Source: Clusia tigrina
Taxonomy: Eukaryota; Arthropoda; Insecta; Diptera; Clusiidae
Reading direction: 5' to 3'
Assembly: GCA_920105625.2 (NCBI GenBank)
Contig: OV050030.1
Coordinates: 182,718,315 to 182,782,314, forward strand
DNA: 64,000 nucleotides
This document shows positions 38,343-48,867 of the stretch, piece by piece. The stretch's first letter is position 1. Each line of letters begins with the position of its first letter. The notes beneath the pieces are model-generated. The model was not told where the DNA came from. It made no database searches and worked only from the letters and a program-made list of their open reading frames with translations. A program made the position numbers and the translations under genes.

Positions 38343-40824
38343 CTTTCAGCATTCGAAAACTGCCTCGGCAGCCCTGCTTCTCCGCCTCTCGGATATAGGG
38401 GAGGAGCTCATTCTCGTCCAAGAACCTTGGGTCATAAATGACCGGGTTTCTGGACTCAATGCATACGGATATCGTATGGTATATATCGAGGATCAAGGTA
38501 AACCAAGATCCTGCATTCTGGTAAAAAACAGCGTTAACGCTCTTTTACTCCCTAGATTCAGTGACAAAGACAATGTTGCCATGGTCATTGAAATGGGTCC
38601 ACGGACTTTCTGGATCTCCTCGAACTACATGGCTCACGACTATGGCGACTCCCCGCCACCAGACATACTGAAGCAAATGGTTGCTGTAGCCCACCAGAAA
38701 CAGATTCCGGTAATTATCGGCGCCGATGCCAATGCCCATCACGAAATATAGGGCAGCTCCGGCACATATGATCGAGGTGAGTGTCTTTTCGACTTTATCA
38801 TTTCAAATAACTTAGGCATTGCTAACCGGGGAAATGAGCCGACCTTCCTTACATCCGTAAGGAAGGAAGTGCTTGAGATCACCCTCGTCAGCGATAACTA
38901 CTCCAACATGATAAGCAATTGGTTCGTCTCACAGGAATGCTCCTTTTCGGACCACTGCTATATCACCTTTGACATTGACTTGAGGGAGACTACAGGCAAT
39001 GCAGAATCTCTTAAACCAGTCAATAGAAAAAACACGAACTGGCCTTTTTTCCAGCTCAAACTGGGGTCATGCTTAGCAACGACTCCCCCTATTATCCACA
39101 ACTGTCCCGACATTGATCGGGCGGTCGACGATCTGACCACAGCTTTTAAAAAAGCCACTCATATTTCTTGCATCACTCCCGAACCACGGGGCAAACCTAA
39201 ACCTCCGTGGTGGAACTCGGAAATTGCAAGTCTTCGCAAAACTTGTAGAATGCTTTTCAACAAAGCTAAAGTTACAGCTGATTGGGCCCCTTTCAAAAAT
39301 AAACAAAAAGAGTTGAAATACGCCATTAGGCGAGGGAAACGAGCGTCATGGAGGGAATTTTGCGAAAGCATTGAATCGACGTCCGAGGCTAGCCGTCTTC
39401 GTAAAATTCTCCACTCCTCTAACAAAGCCCTTGACTGTATCCAAAAACCAGATGGCAGCTGGACTCACTCAAGCGCCGAAACCCTTGATATCCTGCTAGA
39501 CTCCCACTTCCCAGGGAGTTTAGCCTCAGCGGATCAAGCACTCTACCAGGTGGAGCAGGTTTCCCATGATAGCCTCCCCACATTCCAAGTGACAAAAAGT
39601 CACCTTGAATGGTCCATTCAAACCTTTAAGCCATACAAGTCCCCCGGACCGGACGGCATCATTCCTGCCGATATCCAAAATGGGGAAGAGATTATCCTTC
39701 CATGGCTGCTTCAAATATATAATGCAAGCCTCAGATTGCAATACATTCCCTTACGCTGGCGCACGGCTCGGGTCGTCTTCATACCAAAAGTTGGGAAGGC
39801 CTCGCACACCAAACCTAAGGATTACAGACCCATAAGTCTAACATCCTTTCTTCTTAAGGTTCTAGAAAGAGCTCTTGACCTACATATCAGGACATCGATC
39901 AACCCTTCTCTTCTCTCTGTATCTCAACACGCTTACTCTAAAGGCAAATCGGTTGAAACAGCACTTCATTCTCTCATTTCTCAAGTTGACAAATCCTTGG
40001 CGTACAAGGAATTCACACTTGCCATATTTCTGGACATCGAGGGAGCATTCAACAATGTATGCCCCAACGCTGTCATCTGCGCACTCTATAATCTTAACCT
40101 GAATTCAGGTCTTCTTAAATTTATAGAGCTTCTACTAACATCTAGGATCTTCACTTCCACGATCGGCAGTGCCCAATCCAGGAGGGTGGTTAACAAGGGC
40201 ACGCCACAGGGGGGTGTTTTATCACCCCTCCTCTGGAACCTGGCAGTTAACACACTACTGGTGAGATTGGAATCTACTGGATGCAAAGTGATAGCCTATG
40301 CGGACGACATAGCAATCGCGCCATCCGGCAAATTCCCCCAAACACTTTCCGAAAAACTGAACTATTCACTCTCTATTGTGTCGAACTGGTGTCGCGAATT
40401 CGAACTTGGGGTTAACCCATCCAAAACCGAGATTATGCTTTTCACTAGAAAGTACAAAATTCCAAAGTTTACAATGCCTAGTCTAAACGGCACTCCGCTC
40501 TCTTTGGGCACACACGTTAAGTACTTAGGCCTGATTCTCCACCCAAAGCTTAATTGGAAAGCCAATCTAGCTGAGAGGGCACGTAAGGCAACATGCGCTA
40601 TATACTGCTGTAAAAGAGCAGTTGGTGCACGATGGGGACTTCGTCCTCGAGTCGTGCTCTGGCTCTACACGGCCATCGTTGAACCAAACCTGTTATACGG
40701 GTCGGTCTTCTGGTGGCAAGCTCTCGAAAAAGCCTGTATGCCACTGCCCATCCTTGAGCAGAAGAAGAATTCGCCCCTTTGGTGCCCCATTTCTTACAAG
40801 CCTGAAAGAGCTGTCATCCATTAA
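38320..40824 (+). pseudogene. LOA-like ORF2 (endonuclease-RT) with one in-frame stop
   Basis: One frame from ATG 38320 (MLKVLQINFQHSKTAS) to 40824, about 834 codons, with a single TAG at 38749-38751 in the endonuclease, where the family has Trp. Endonuclease motifs: QEPWVIN, IGADANAHHEI, SDHCYITFD. RT runs from about 39600 to 40560: YKSPGPDGIIP, PKDYRPISLTSF, FLDIEGAFNNV, GTPQGGVLSPLLW, and the catalytic YADD at 40298-40309, then GVNPSKTEIM and VKYLGLIL. All RT blocks look intact. The frame ends early; an RNase H domain like that of the minus-strand relative is absent. The one stop makes this a recently inactivated or misread copy. Confidence 0.88.
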
Positions 40825-41061
40825 TATTAGGGACATAGCCAGGTTCATCAAAGTATCAGGATGGTTTCCTGAAACATATCGGGGGAGTCGTGCCTTTCCA
40901 GGCGCTGTCCTTGCGCTGACTATCACCATCCCAAGTATGGGAACCTTTTTAGTCAGTGCTTGAACGGCGCCACACCGTGGTATCACAATGGGCCATTATG
41001 TGTGCTCAAGTGTGCTTTTGGCAAACTGGGCGGCCACTCCTACCTACCTATATGTGAGAGT
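40825..41061 (+). other. ORF2 tail remnant and LINE 3' UTR
   Basis: Another frame (about 40770-40900) reads FGAPFLTSLKELSSINIRD...FIKVSGWF, the kind of tail that ends LOA/jockey ORF2 proteins after RNase H. The RNase H itself is therefore deleted between RT and tail. The 3' UTR has GGTATCACAATGGGCC. Confidence 0.65.
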
Positions 41062-41300
41062 ACTGTAAAAAGGTTTAATTCTCTTTTGACCAGCAATTTC
41101 TTAGTCTTGGTCTCCTTCTGTTCCGAATTCGAATTCTTGAGTGTCTCTTTATTGATTCATTCGTTCATGTCCGACTGTCCCAGTAGCACCCTTCGCGTGC
41201 ATGTCCTCCTTTTAATATGAATGAATTTTTATTAATTATTTTAGTTATTAGTAGTATAATATAATTCCAAAAATCCAAAGAATTATTTAATTATAATTAT
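41062..41300. repeat. Dispersed repeat B, copy 1
   Basis: It shares AAAAAGGTTTAAT, GACCAGCAATTTCTTA, TTTATTGATTCATTCGTTCATG and AATGAATTTTTATTAATT with 44187-44420. It looks like an LTR end plus flanking sequence, but is degenerate here. Confidence 0.6.
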
Positions 41301-42258
41301 TTTTTTCCATAGGAAATAAATGTTTATATATAGGTTATTGCATTATATACTGTTTTATTTACAAAACTTTGTAAATCAATGTATAACAAGAACATATGCA
41401 TTTACTACTAGATATTGAAGTTCATAAAATTTACTTCAAACATGAACATCATATACTATGTAAATATGGAGAATCAGTGTTCATTGATATGTACATACAT
41501 ATGTACATATTCATGTGCGTATGAGTGGTTTAATTTTTAATAGAATGTGGTTATAGTATTTCAAGCTAATCTGACAAAGAAAAAAAAAAGGTTTAAAAAC
41601 TTGATTTTTTTGACTGTACCCTTAATCTAAAAATTATTTAGATAAGATAAGATTTTCTGATGGAATAGGCAAAAGACGAACATAAGAATATTAGAATATT
41701 AACACTAATTTTATCAAAATTGGGTTTTTGTGCATAATTATTCTTTCTTCGGATAGACTAAAAATATGTTTGATCACATGCTGCTAACGCGAAAATATGA
41801 AATATAAGATCGAAAAAGTAAATTGTGCTGATATTTGTCCATACTAAAATTATTGACATATCCAAAATTTCATGACAAATTGAATTCTAATTCTGCTTCA
41901 CTTTATATTTAAAGAAACCACACCGCACATCATACAACAAAAACTCATATCGAGACATGAAGGCGCTTTATTTTAATTTCATTCTTTTTATGGCACAATT
42001 CTCTACCTGACAAATAATCAAAAGACAAATATGTGCATACATATGTACATTCATATGTATGTATGGATGTATATGATTTGTCAAGGTTGAATTTCATAAT
42101 ACTGCATCTTCTATAACAGGCATGAAATAATTCTGCTCTAGTTTTGGTCCAGTAAAATAATATAGTACTGGTTAATTTATGGAAGATAGTAAAATACTTT
42201 TACTACTATTTATAAAAATGATTAATATAAAAAAAATCCTATAAAACACAGCATTTTG
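41301..42258. other. AT-rich spacer
   Basis: Nearly a kilobase of AT-rich DNA with ATGTACATA-type motifs. No convincing frame, RNA gene or known element is seen. Confidence 0.5.
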
Positions 42259-42327
42259 CTAAGGCTCGAACCCTAAGCTACAAAAGCTATAGACCAACGC
42301 GTGAACCATTAAGCTAAAGACACCCAT
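42259..42327 (-). other. tRNA-like sequence (tRNA relic or SINE head)
   Basis: On the minus strand the sequence has an A-box-like TAGCTTAATGG and, about 35 bases later, a B-box-like GGTTCGAGCC. It starts GGGTGTC like an acceptor arm. The T-arm can form with one mismatch, but I cannot fit a proper 7-base anticodon loop or a matching 3' acceptor. A tRNA pseudogene or the promoter part of a SINE fits best. Confidence 0.35.
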
Positions 42328-43032
42328 ACTATATTTGTTGATTTTGGAGTACATTAGAGAGTCAAAGTATTTGCTGGTGCAATTCTAAATTAACTAAAAT
42401 TTCTATAATTCTGTACATAACATTCCCCAAAAAATAACTTTTAATCTTCTTCTGGTGCAGCCATGAAGATTTGCTGTGCAATTCGATGGTTGCTTTTTTG
42501 GGGACAAAGAAATAAGTTAAATAAATATAAATATGTATATTATTATTTATTAATTTTATACACCAATTTTTTCTCTTTTTTTCTAATTTACAATATAAAT
42601 TTTAAAAATATTCCAATAATTAGTTATAGAAATATACATGCCTACCTATGTATGTACGTAAATGAAATTATTAAAATGCAAATAACAAATAAATAAATAA
42701 CATTCTTGCATTCATATCCATACACACATATGCATGCCGTAACCGTGAAAGCAAGCATACAAACATTCGCACATAGTAATAAACACACATGTACATATAC
42801 GAGGGCGGATTGATATTGAAGCTACCTAGCGCTAGATGGCAGCTCGTAGAAGTTGTAACAAAACGAAAAAACCAGAATGTTTTGCCTTTGCATTGCCGAG
42901 CACACTTCGGGTTTTGGCTCCATAGGCAGCCACGGTTTTTTAACTCATTTCGCTGAGTGAAGAGAACGATGTAATGTCTTTATAGTATATTGTCTTTGGT
43001 TGTACTATCTTTTTCTAGAAAGAGAGGAGGGA
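42328..43032. other. AT-rich spacer with a mariner-like terminus
   Basis: Mostly AT-rich. At 42799-42850 TA followed by CGAGGGCGGATTGATA and a CTAGCGCTAG palindrome resembles a mellifera-type mariner inverted repeat, but no second end is apparent. Just before 43033 the purine tract AGAGAGGAGGGA is placed like a polypurine tract in front of an LTR. Confidence 0.35.
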
Positions 43033-43115
43033 TGTTGCGAGTCAAGATAAGACTACTTCTTTGCAGTTGACTCACAATACGCACAACACACCATAGATTA
43101 CTAATAGATACGCAG
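43033..43115 (+). repeat. Short LTR fragment of the errantivirus-like family
   Basis: It starts TGTTGCGAGTCAAGA and shares GCAGTTGACTCACAA and CTAATAGAT with the LTRs at 22318 and 53641, preceded by a polypurine-like tract (43021-43032). It breaks off after about 80 bases. Confidence 0.6.
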
Positions 43116-43189
43116 CTTGCTGAATCCAACAACAAAATCAATGCAAAATGGATTGCAATAGCAAAGAACATATAAAATACAGATGATAT

Positions 43190-43560
43190 GAATGCATTTG
43201 TGCGAGTTCTGCTAGTGTGTGGAGATTTTAAAATTGATGTATGGAGTGGTAAAAATACAGTGCACCCCCTTTAACTCTAACTATCGTAATATCTCAAATC
43301 ACTTAAATAACTGAATATATACAATTTTTTTTATAAATTATCATTGTCAATTAACCCTCAAGATCCACAAGTCGAAATATTGCAATTACAAAAATCAAAT
43401 TGATAAACTAAAAAATTGTTTTCGTCAATATTAAAGAAAGAAACACTACCTCTGTTTAATTAAAACCATAAAACCGTTAACTTTGCACCGTTAACTTTGC
43501 ATTTTTGAACTATTTTGAAGATTTTTCTAAGATTATTGAAATGTTGTTATTTGTGAGAAT
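43190..43560. repeat. Dispersed repeat A, copy 2
   Basis: Diverged copy of 35955-36345 in the same orientation, with the same landmarks (GCGAGTTCTGCTAGTGTG, ACAGTGCACCCCC, CCCTCAAGATCCA). It contains a local duplication of CCGTTAACTTTGCA. Confidence 0.65.
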
Positions 43561-44186
43561 ACTGTTGTTAAACTAAATAACTGAATTCAACAACGGTTCT
43601 TGTACCGAGTTATGATAACGTTGACAACAGGCATGTAAACCTTGTTGTCGTTACAGATACACCTAATGTCAACAGCGGTGCTTGTACCGAGTTGATGGTG
43701 TGTTTGAAAACAGACACATAAGCCTTGGTGTCGGAGAAGGAGAATCAATCAATGCTAAGTTAAAATGAAAAGACTCACAGTTAACTCTTACTGCTTGACT
43801 GACTTTTGGCTGTGCCAATCGTGGGTTTTTATCCATATTTCTCTACATATACATTACATATAATTTGTCTTTACATATATTCGGTATTATTGAAATTAAA
43901 GCATAACCATGAAATGTGCATTATTGAAAAATTTGCAAGCTGGCCTTGAGTTGAGTTCTTCAGAGTATTGCATTTGATATCCTGTTTTATCCAGTGCAAT
44001 GCCTTCGCTTGTGTAATATCTTATTGGAGTTTTTGTCAATAATGCAAATTTCATCGTTAAGCTGGCAAGGTTTGCTTAACACAAGCCTAATTGTATGCAA
44101 AAGAATATGTTATGCATTAAAAGATTGAATGTTACATACCTCCCAATGAGGTTTGCACATCAACTGTTAATGCAATTAACAAATGT
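43561..44186. other. Spacer with a diverged 80-90 bp tandem duplication
   Basis: At about 43590-43740 two related units share CTTGTACCGAGTT and AAACCTTG/AAGCCTTGGTGTCG. The rest is AT-rich and has no recognisable gene. Confidence 0.45.
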
Positions 44187-44420
44187 AAAAAGGTTTAATA
44201 CCCTTATGACCGGCAATTTCTTAATTTTCGTTTCACTATGCTCCTAATTCTTCTAGGTTTGGTGTCCCCTGTGCTCTTTTATTCGTTCATGGCCATAGTT
44301 AAATATGCATGCTGTTACTGGCGCAGTCGGACCCCTTTTAATACAAATGAATTTTTATTAATTATTTTAGTTATTAGTAGTATAAAATTATGCCAAAAAA
44401 GGAAAGAATTATGATTTTAC
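44187..44420. repeat. Dispersed repeat B, copy 2, with Ser-tRNA-like primer site
   Basis: Related to 41062-41300. Here the segment ends CTGTTAC followed by TGGCGCAGTCGGA at about 44319-44331, which resembles the Ser-tRNA primer site used by several fly gypsy elements. This copy may be the right end of an LTR plus its primer site. Internal coding sequence is absent. Confidence 0.5.
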
Positions 44421-44770
44421 AACTTATGATTACTATGGTGCGTTTACAGTGAACAAACGTGTAAATGGCAAGCAATTGGATCAGATTTTACATTAAGAAT
44501 AGTTATAATTTATTAAATGAACTTAACATTTGAATTTTCAACTCCAAATTAAATAGTAAAATTTTTTGGAGTTATTATGACCTTTTTTAAGAAGTTTTGC
44601 AGTTCGTTTTAAAATACAAATGAAGTGACCCCCTAAAAGTTTAATTTAAACGGAGCCCTGATTTCTTCTGATTTTTTTCTCCGAATATTCGCTATTTTAG
44701 ACAACATCCGAGTAGTGAAACCAACCAGTTAAAATACGAGTAAAACTCATATATATACGAGTATGTAAAA

Positions 44771-44817
<47 letters not shown>
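44421..44817. other. AT-rich spacer ending in a TA array
   Basis: No coding content. The last 45 bases (about 44773-44817) are a TA array, which continues on the other side of the following LTR element. Confidence 0.6.
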
Positions 44818-44819
<2 letters not shown>

Positions 44820-45393
44820 AAACGTGATAGCACAGTGAAAAGGGATTGCATACTTTTAGGATCCCATCTGGAGAATGAGTGCCCCCTGTGAGTCAAGATG
44901 CGAACTATTCGAATAAAAGTTTATTCAAGAACCATCTGCCGGTAATATCAAAAAGAATATTCTCGACTTCTGTCGAAGAGGATAGAAGCTTCTAGAAACT
45001 ACGAGAATAGCGTAGAAGTTTCTACACCAACCATTCGAAAACTATAAAAGCGACAAGACTGTTCAAACTCGAAGACAGTAGATCAGAGACCGTAAAAGTG
45101 TTTGCATCTAGCATTATAATCAAAGCAGCAGTATTTGTAATTGTGCAAAGTGATGAAATTACTTATTAAATAAAGTGTTAAATAAAGTGCAAATCATAAC
45201 TAAGTAAACTTTAAGCCTAATATTAAATGTGTAAATAGCAATAATTAAATAAAGCTAATTATTTTAATTTAACCAGCGATTGTTTGATTACTACACAATC
45301 CAGCGGTACGAGTCCGAGTACAGAGAGTTAGAGGAATTGTCAGGAGGGCAATTTTGTAACAGAGTAAATTGTCAAGAGGGCAATTTCGTAACA
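44818..45393 (+). repeat. 5' LTR of the compact SAP-gag element
   Basis: Starts TGAAACGTGATAGC and ends TTTCGTAACA. It contains several heat-shock-type elements (44924-45023), TATAAAAG at 45043-45050 and several AATAAA signals between about 45170 and 45260. The last part holds an extra 32-bp copy of the end (GTCAGGAGGGCAATTTTGTAAC) not present in the 3' LTR. Confidence 0.9.
44924..45050 (+). promoter_or_regulatory. Heat-shock-type elements and TATA box in LTR
   Basis: Heat-shock factor binds inverted nGAAn units. Seen here: TTCAAGAA (44924-44931), GAATATTC (44955-44962), a perfect three-unit AGAAGCTTCTAGAAA (44984-44998) and AGAAGTTTCT (45014-45023), followed by TATAAAAG at 45043-45050. The set lies 20-120 bases before the TATA box, as in fly heat-shock genes, and is repeated in the 3' LTR (for example 47299-47313). 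Inducibility is inferred. Confidence 0.65.
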
Positions 45394-45395
45394 AT

Positions 45396-45413
45396 TGGTG
45401 TCAGAAGTGGGAT
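45396..45413 (+). other. Primer-binding site (Leu-tRNA-like)
   Basis: TGGTGTCAGAAGTGGGAT begins two bases after the 5' LTR. It looks complementary to the 3' end of a leucine tRNA, judged from memory. Confidence 0.6.
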
Positions 45414-45432
45414 TGTGTATCTGTAATAAACA

Positions 45433-46566
45433 ATGGTTAAATTTGAAAAGCTGAGATTGGAGCAGCTCAAGAAGGAGCTTGAGCGCTTAAATTTGCAAAC
45501 ACAAGGGCTTAAAGCGGAACTGCAGGTGAGACTAAGAAGCGCTTTAGAGGAGCAGGGTATAGACGTCGAGGAGTACGAATTCAAATTTGAAGAGCCAACG
45601 ACATCTCGAGAGGAAGAAGCACCTAAAAGAACTTACACGGGTAACTTTGACATGAACGTGCTTATCGAGGAAATACAGAAGCTCTTCCAGCAACACCGTG
45701 AGGATCTACGGCAGCGATTACAAGTACATGCTTCAGCAGTCAAAGAGGATGCCAAGGAACCGTTACAGCAGAGTGAAACATCACCTACTCAACTACCGCA
45801 ACAGAATTCACAGCAGAAGAAAGAAATGTCCGAGGTGGTGGACAGGAAGGTTTGTGTGTTTGGGTCACGGCAGGAGTCGTTCGAAGGATTAGTGGAACAA
45901 AAATTCAATACGAACGAGCAAAGGGAGAACGAAATTGGAGAACAAATAAGACAAACGATGCACCTAATACAGGAGGGTGTATTGCCTATGCCACCCCATG
46001 ATGCTACCACGCCATTGGGCATCTTCAGGAAGCAGTTTGAGGCTACCGCTAGCCCAAATGGTTGGAGTAATCGGGAAGTACTGGCGCCGCTGGCTATGTC
46101 ATTGAAAGGTGCTGATGTACTGGTGACCATCGCAGGGGGTGAGAGAGACTGTTATGAAAACGTGATGAATGCCGTTCAGCAGAGGAGTGGGAAATCTCCA
46201 CAACAGGTTGTGGTGGAGGTGGAATGTTTTCCCCATCTTGCCTGTCCAGGCGAGATTGCAGAGAGAAGTATGATGGATACTTTCCTATGTGGTATTCCCG
46301 ATGCGGAAATGGACTATTCAGCGATGACAATCCCAAAAGCTACATGTATGGAAACAGTGGCTGGCGATTTAACGTTTGAGATAGCGGCCTTGGTGTGCCA
46401 GCCAGTATGCAGAGCCCGTCAGGTGCAAGTTGAAAGTGGACAGGGTTGCACGGGCAAGTGCCTTGCCTCCAGTGAGGTTGGATACGCGGCTCGTGGTTGT
46501 CGGACGAAACGCAAACGTTCTCCATCAGACTCGCATGTGGGACCGCAAAGGCAGGGAATTGGATGA
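45433..46566 (+). CDS. gag: Gag-like protein with N-terminal SAP domain
   Basis: A 377-residue open frame from the ATG 20 bases after the primer site. Residues about 5-40 (KLRLEQLKKELERLNLQ) form a SAP-type helix-turn-helix, which binds DNA or RNA. The middle (residues about 60-160) is Gln/Glu-rich and likely coiled coil. Residues about 195-250 (TPLGIFRKQFEATASPNGWS) resemble the capsid start of SAP-carrying insect gypsy Gag proteins. The C-terminal part from about residue 255 looks like a fusion of scrambled gag/pol pieces; no regular zinc knuckle is visible. It may still make a particle protein. The start is well supported, the C-terminus less so. Confidence 0.65.
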   Translation: MVKFEKLRLEQLKKELERLNLQTQGLKAELQVRLRSALEEQGIDVEEYEFKFEEPTTSREEEAPKRTYTGNFDMNVLIEEIQKLFQQHREDLRQRLQVHASAVKEDAKEPLQQSETSPTQLPQQNSQQKKEMSEVVDRKVCVFGSRQESFEGLVEQKFNTNEQRENEIGEQIRQTMHLIQEGVLPMPPHDATTPLGIFRKQFEATASPNGWSNREVLAPLAMSLKGADVLVTIAGGERDCYENVMNAVQQRSGKSPQQVVVEVECFPHLACPGEIAERSMMDTFLCGIPDAEMDYSAMTIPKATCMETVAGDLTFEIAALVCQPVCRARQVQVESGQGCTGKCLASSEVGYAARGCRTKRKRSPSDSHVGPQRQGIG

Positions 46567-46848
46567 TGTTTTTAAGCTGTCGACTAACAAAATGGAGTCA
46601 GTCTCGAGGGGCAAGATTTGACTCCCACAACATGCAGCCCCAGAATCCTCGTTTCTCAGATCGAACGGAAAGTCAGATTCCTAATTGCTGACAGTGTGAT
46701 AAGCGAGGAATAGTAGTAGATAAGCAGACGAAGAATGGACTAAAAGTAATCTACAGTACTTCGATGCAGCAGTTGTATACCTGAAAAACGCGAAAAGCTG
46801 AATCAAATTCATGGAAACAGCAGAAATCGTACACAACTAGATGATAAA

Positions 46849-47121
46849 ATGAAAGCCAGATATAATGTAAGAGCAAACTCAAGGGGATTTCAGGAAGGGC
46901 AGCTAGTTATGCTTCATAATCCGCAAAGGAAAAAGGGATTATCACCAAAACAGCAAACACACTGGGAAGGACCTTATAAGGTGATAAAACGGATCAACGA
47001 TGTAGTATACCGCATCCAGTTGGCGAGAAATGCCAGGAGCAAAATGAAAGCCGTTCATTTAGAGAGGCTATCTCCTTATAAAGGTTGCAGTACTATCCTT
47101 GTTCGGGACGAACAAGTTTAA
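46849..47121 (+). pseudogene. Integrase C-terminal remnant (GPY module)
   Basis: An open stretch of 90 codons reads FQEGQLVMLHNPQRKKGLSP, then WEGPYKVIKRINDVVYRIQ and MKAVHLERLSPY, the chromatin-side end of a gypsy integrase. Everything between the end of gag (about 46570) and here, that is protease, RT, RNase H and the integrase core, is missing. Confidence 0.85.
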
Positions 47122-47132
47122 GCGGAGGGCAG

Positions 47133-47676
47133 TGAAACGTGATAGCTCAGTGAAAAGGGATTGCATACTTTTAGGATCCCATCTGGAGAATGAGTGCCCC
47201 CTGTGAGTCAAGATGCGAACTATTCGAATAAAAGTTTATTCAAGAACCATCTGCCGGTAATATCAAAAAGAATATTCTCGACTTCTGTCGAAGAGGATAG
47301 AAGCTTCTAGAAACTACGAGAATAGCGTAGAAGTTTCTACACCAACCATTCGAAAACTATAAAAGCGACAAGACTGTTCAAACTCGAAGACAGTAGATCA
47401 GAGACCGTAAAAGTGTGTGCATCTAGCATTATAATCAAAGCAGCAGTATTTGTAATTGTGCAAAGTGATGAAATTACTTATTAAATAAAGTGTTAAATAA
47501 AGTGCAAATCATAACTAAGTAAACTTTAAGCCTAATATTAAATGTGTAAATAGCAATAATTAAATAAAGCTAATTATTTTAATTTAACCAGCGATTGTTT
47601 GATTACTACACAATCCAGCGGTACGAGTCCGAGTACAGAGAGTTAGAGGAATTGTCAAGAGGGCAATTTCGTAACA
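47133..47676 (+). repeat. 3' LTR of the compact SAP-gag element
   Basis: A 544-bp LTR almost identical to the 5' LTR but without its 32-bp terminal duplication. It is preceded by the purine-rich AGCGGAGGGCAG. Confidence 0.9.
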
Positions 47677-48625
<949 letters not shown>

Positions 48626-48716
48626 TTACGATATACAACATACAACATACAACTATATACTAAATACATTCAATTCTTTTTCTTCAAAACTAGAAACACG
48701 CGGTTTTTGTTTAAAA

Positions 48717-48730
48717 GGTTATGGGCCCAG
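48717..48730 (+). other. Copia-type primer site (half initiator-Met tRNA)
   Basis: GGTTATGGGCCCAG follows the 5' LTR end directly. Copia of Drosophila uses the 5' half of initiator-Met tRNA cut in the anticodon loop, which pairs with this kind of site. Confidence 0.75.
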
Positions 48731-48867
48731 AATCACTCGTATTCTGCTGTGCAAATTAAGTGTATTTTAGTGCGATTTTTTTCTGATTTTTATTCCCTTA
48801 ATTATTATAAAAGCCTCAAGTCGTTCAATAAATAAAAGAAAAGAGTGGACTTTTATTTAATTTAATA

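Larger units (their letters stand above)
36346..41045 (+). mobile_element. LOA-like LINE, plus strand, nearly complete
   Basis: 5' UTR is about 36346-36864, ORF1 36865-38342, ORF2 38320-40824, followed by remnants of the C-terminal region and a 3' UTR with GTGGTATCACAATGGGCC near 40977-40995. ORF1 and ORF2 overlap by 23 bases. RNase H seems lost at the ORF2 end. This is the best preserved LINE in the window. Confidence 0.85.
44818..47676 (+). mobile_element. Compact gypsy-type LTR element with SAP-gag and deleted pol
   Basis: Two LTRs (44818-45393 and 47133-47676) differ, by my reading, at about two bases plus a 32-bp duplication at the end of the 5' LTR, so the insertion is recent. The internal part has a Leu-tRNA-like primer site, a gag ORF and only the integrase C-terminus of pol. 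It is therefore a non-autonomous derivative that depends on a relative for RT and integrase. It lies in a TA array (TA before 44818 and after 47678). The flanks (ATAT/ATAC) do not give a clean target duplication. Confidence 0.88.

Noticed and set aside
42799..43032. Complete mariner element
   Set aside because: Only one terminus-like stretch is seen; no transposase or second inverted repeat was found.
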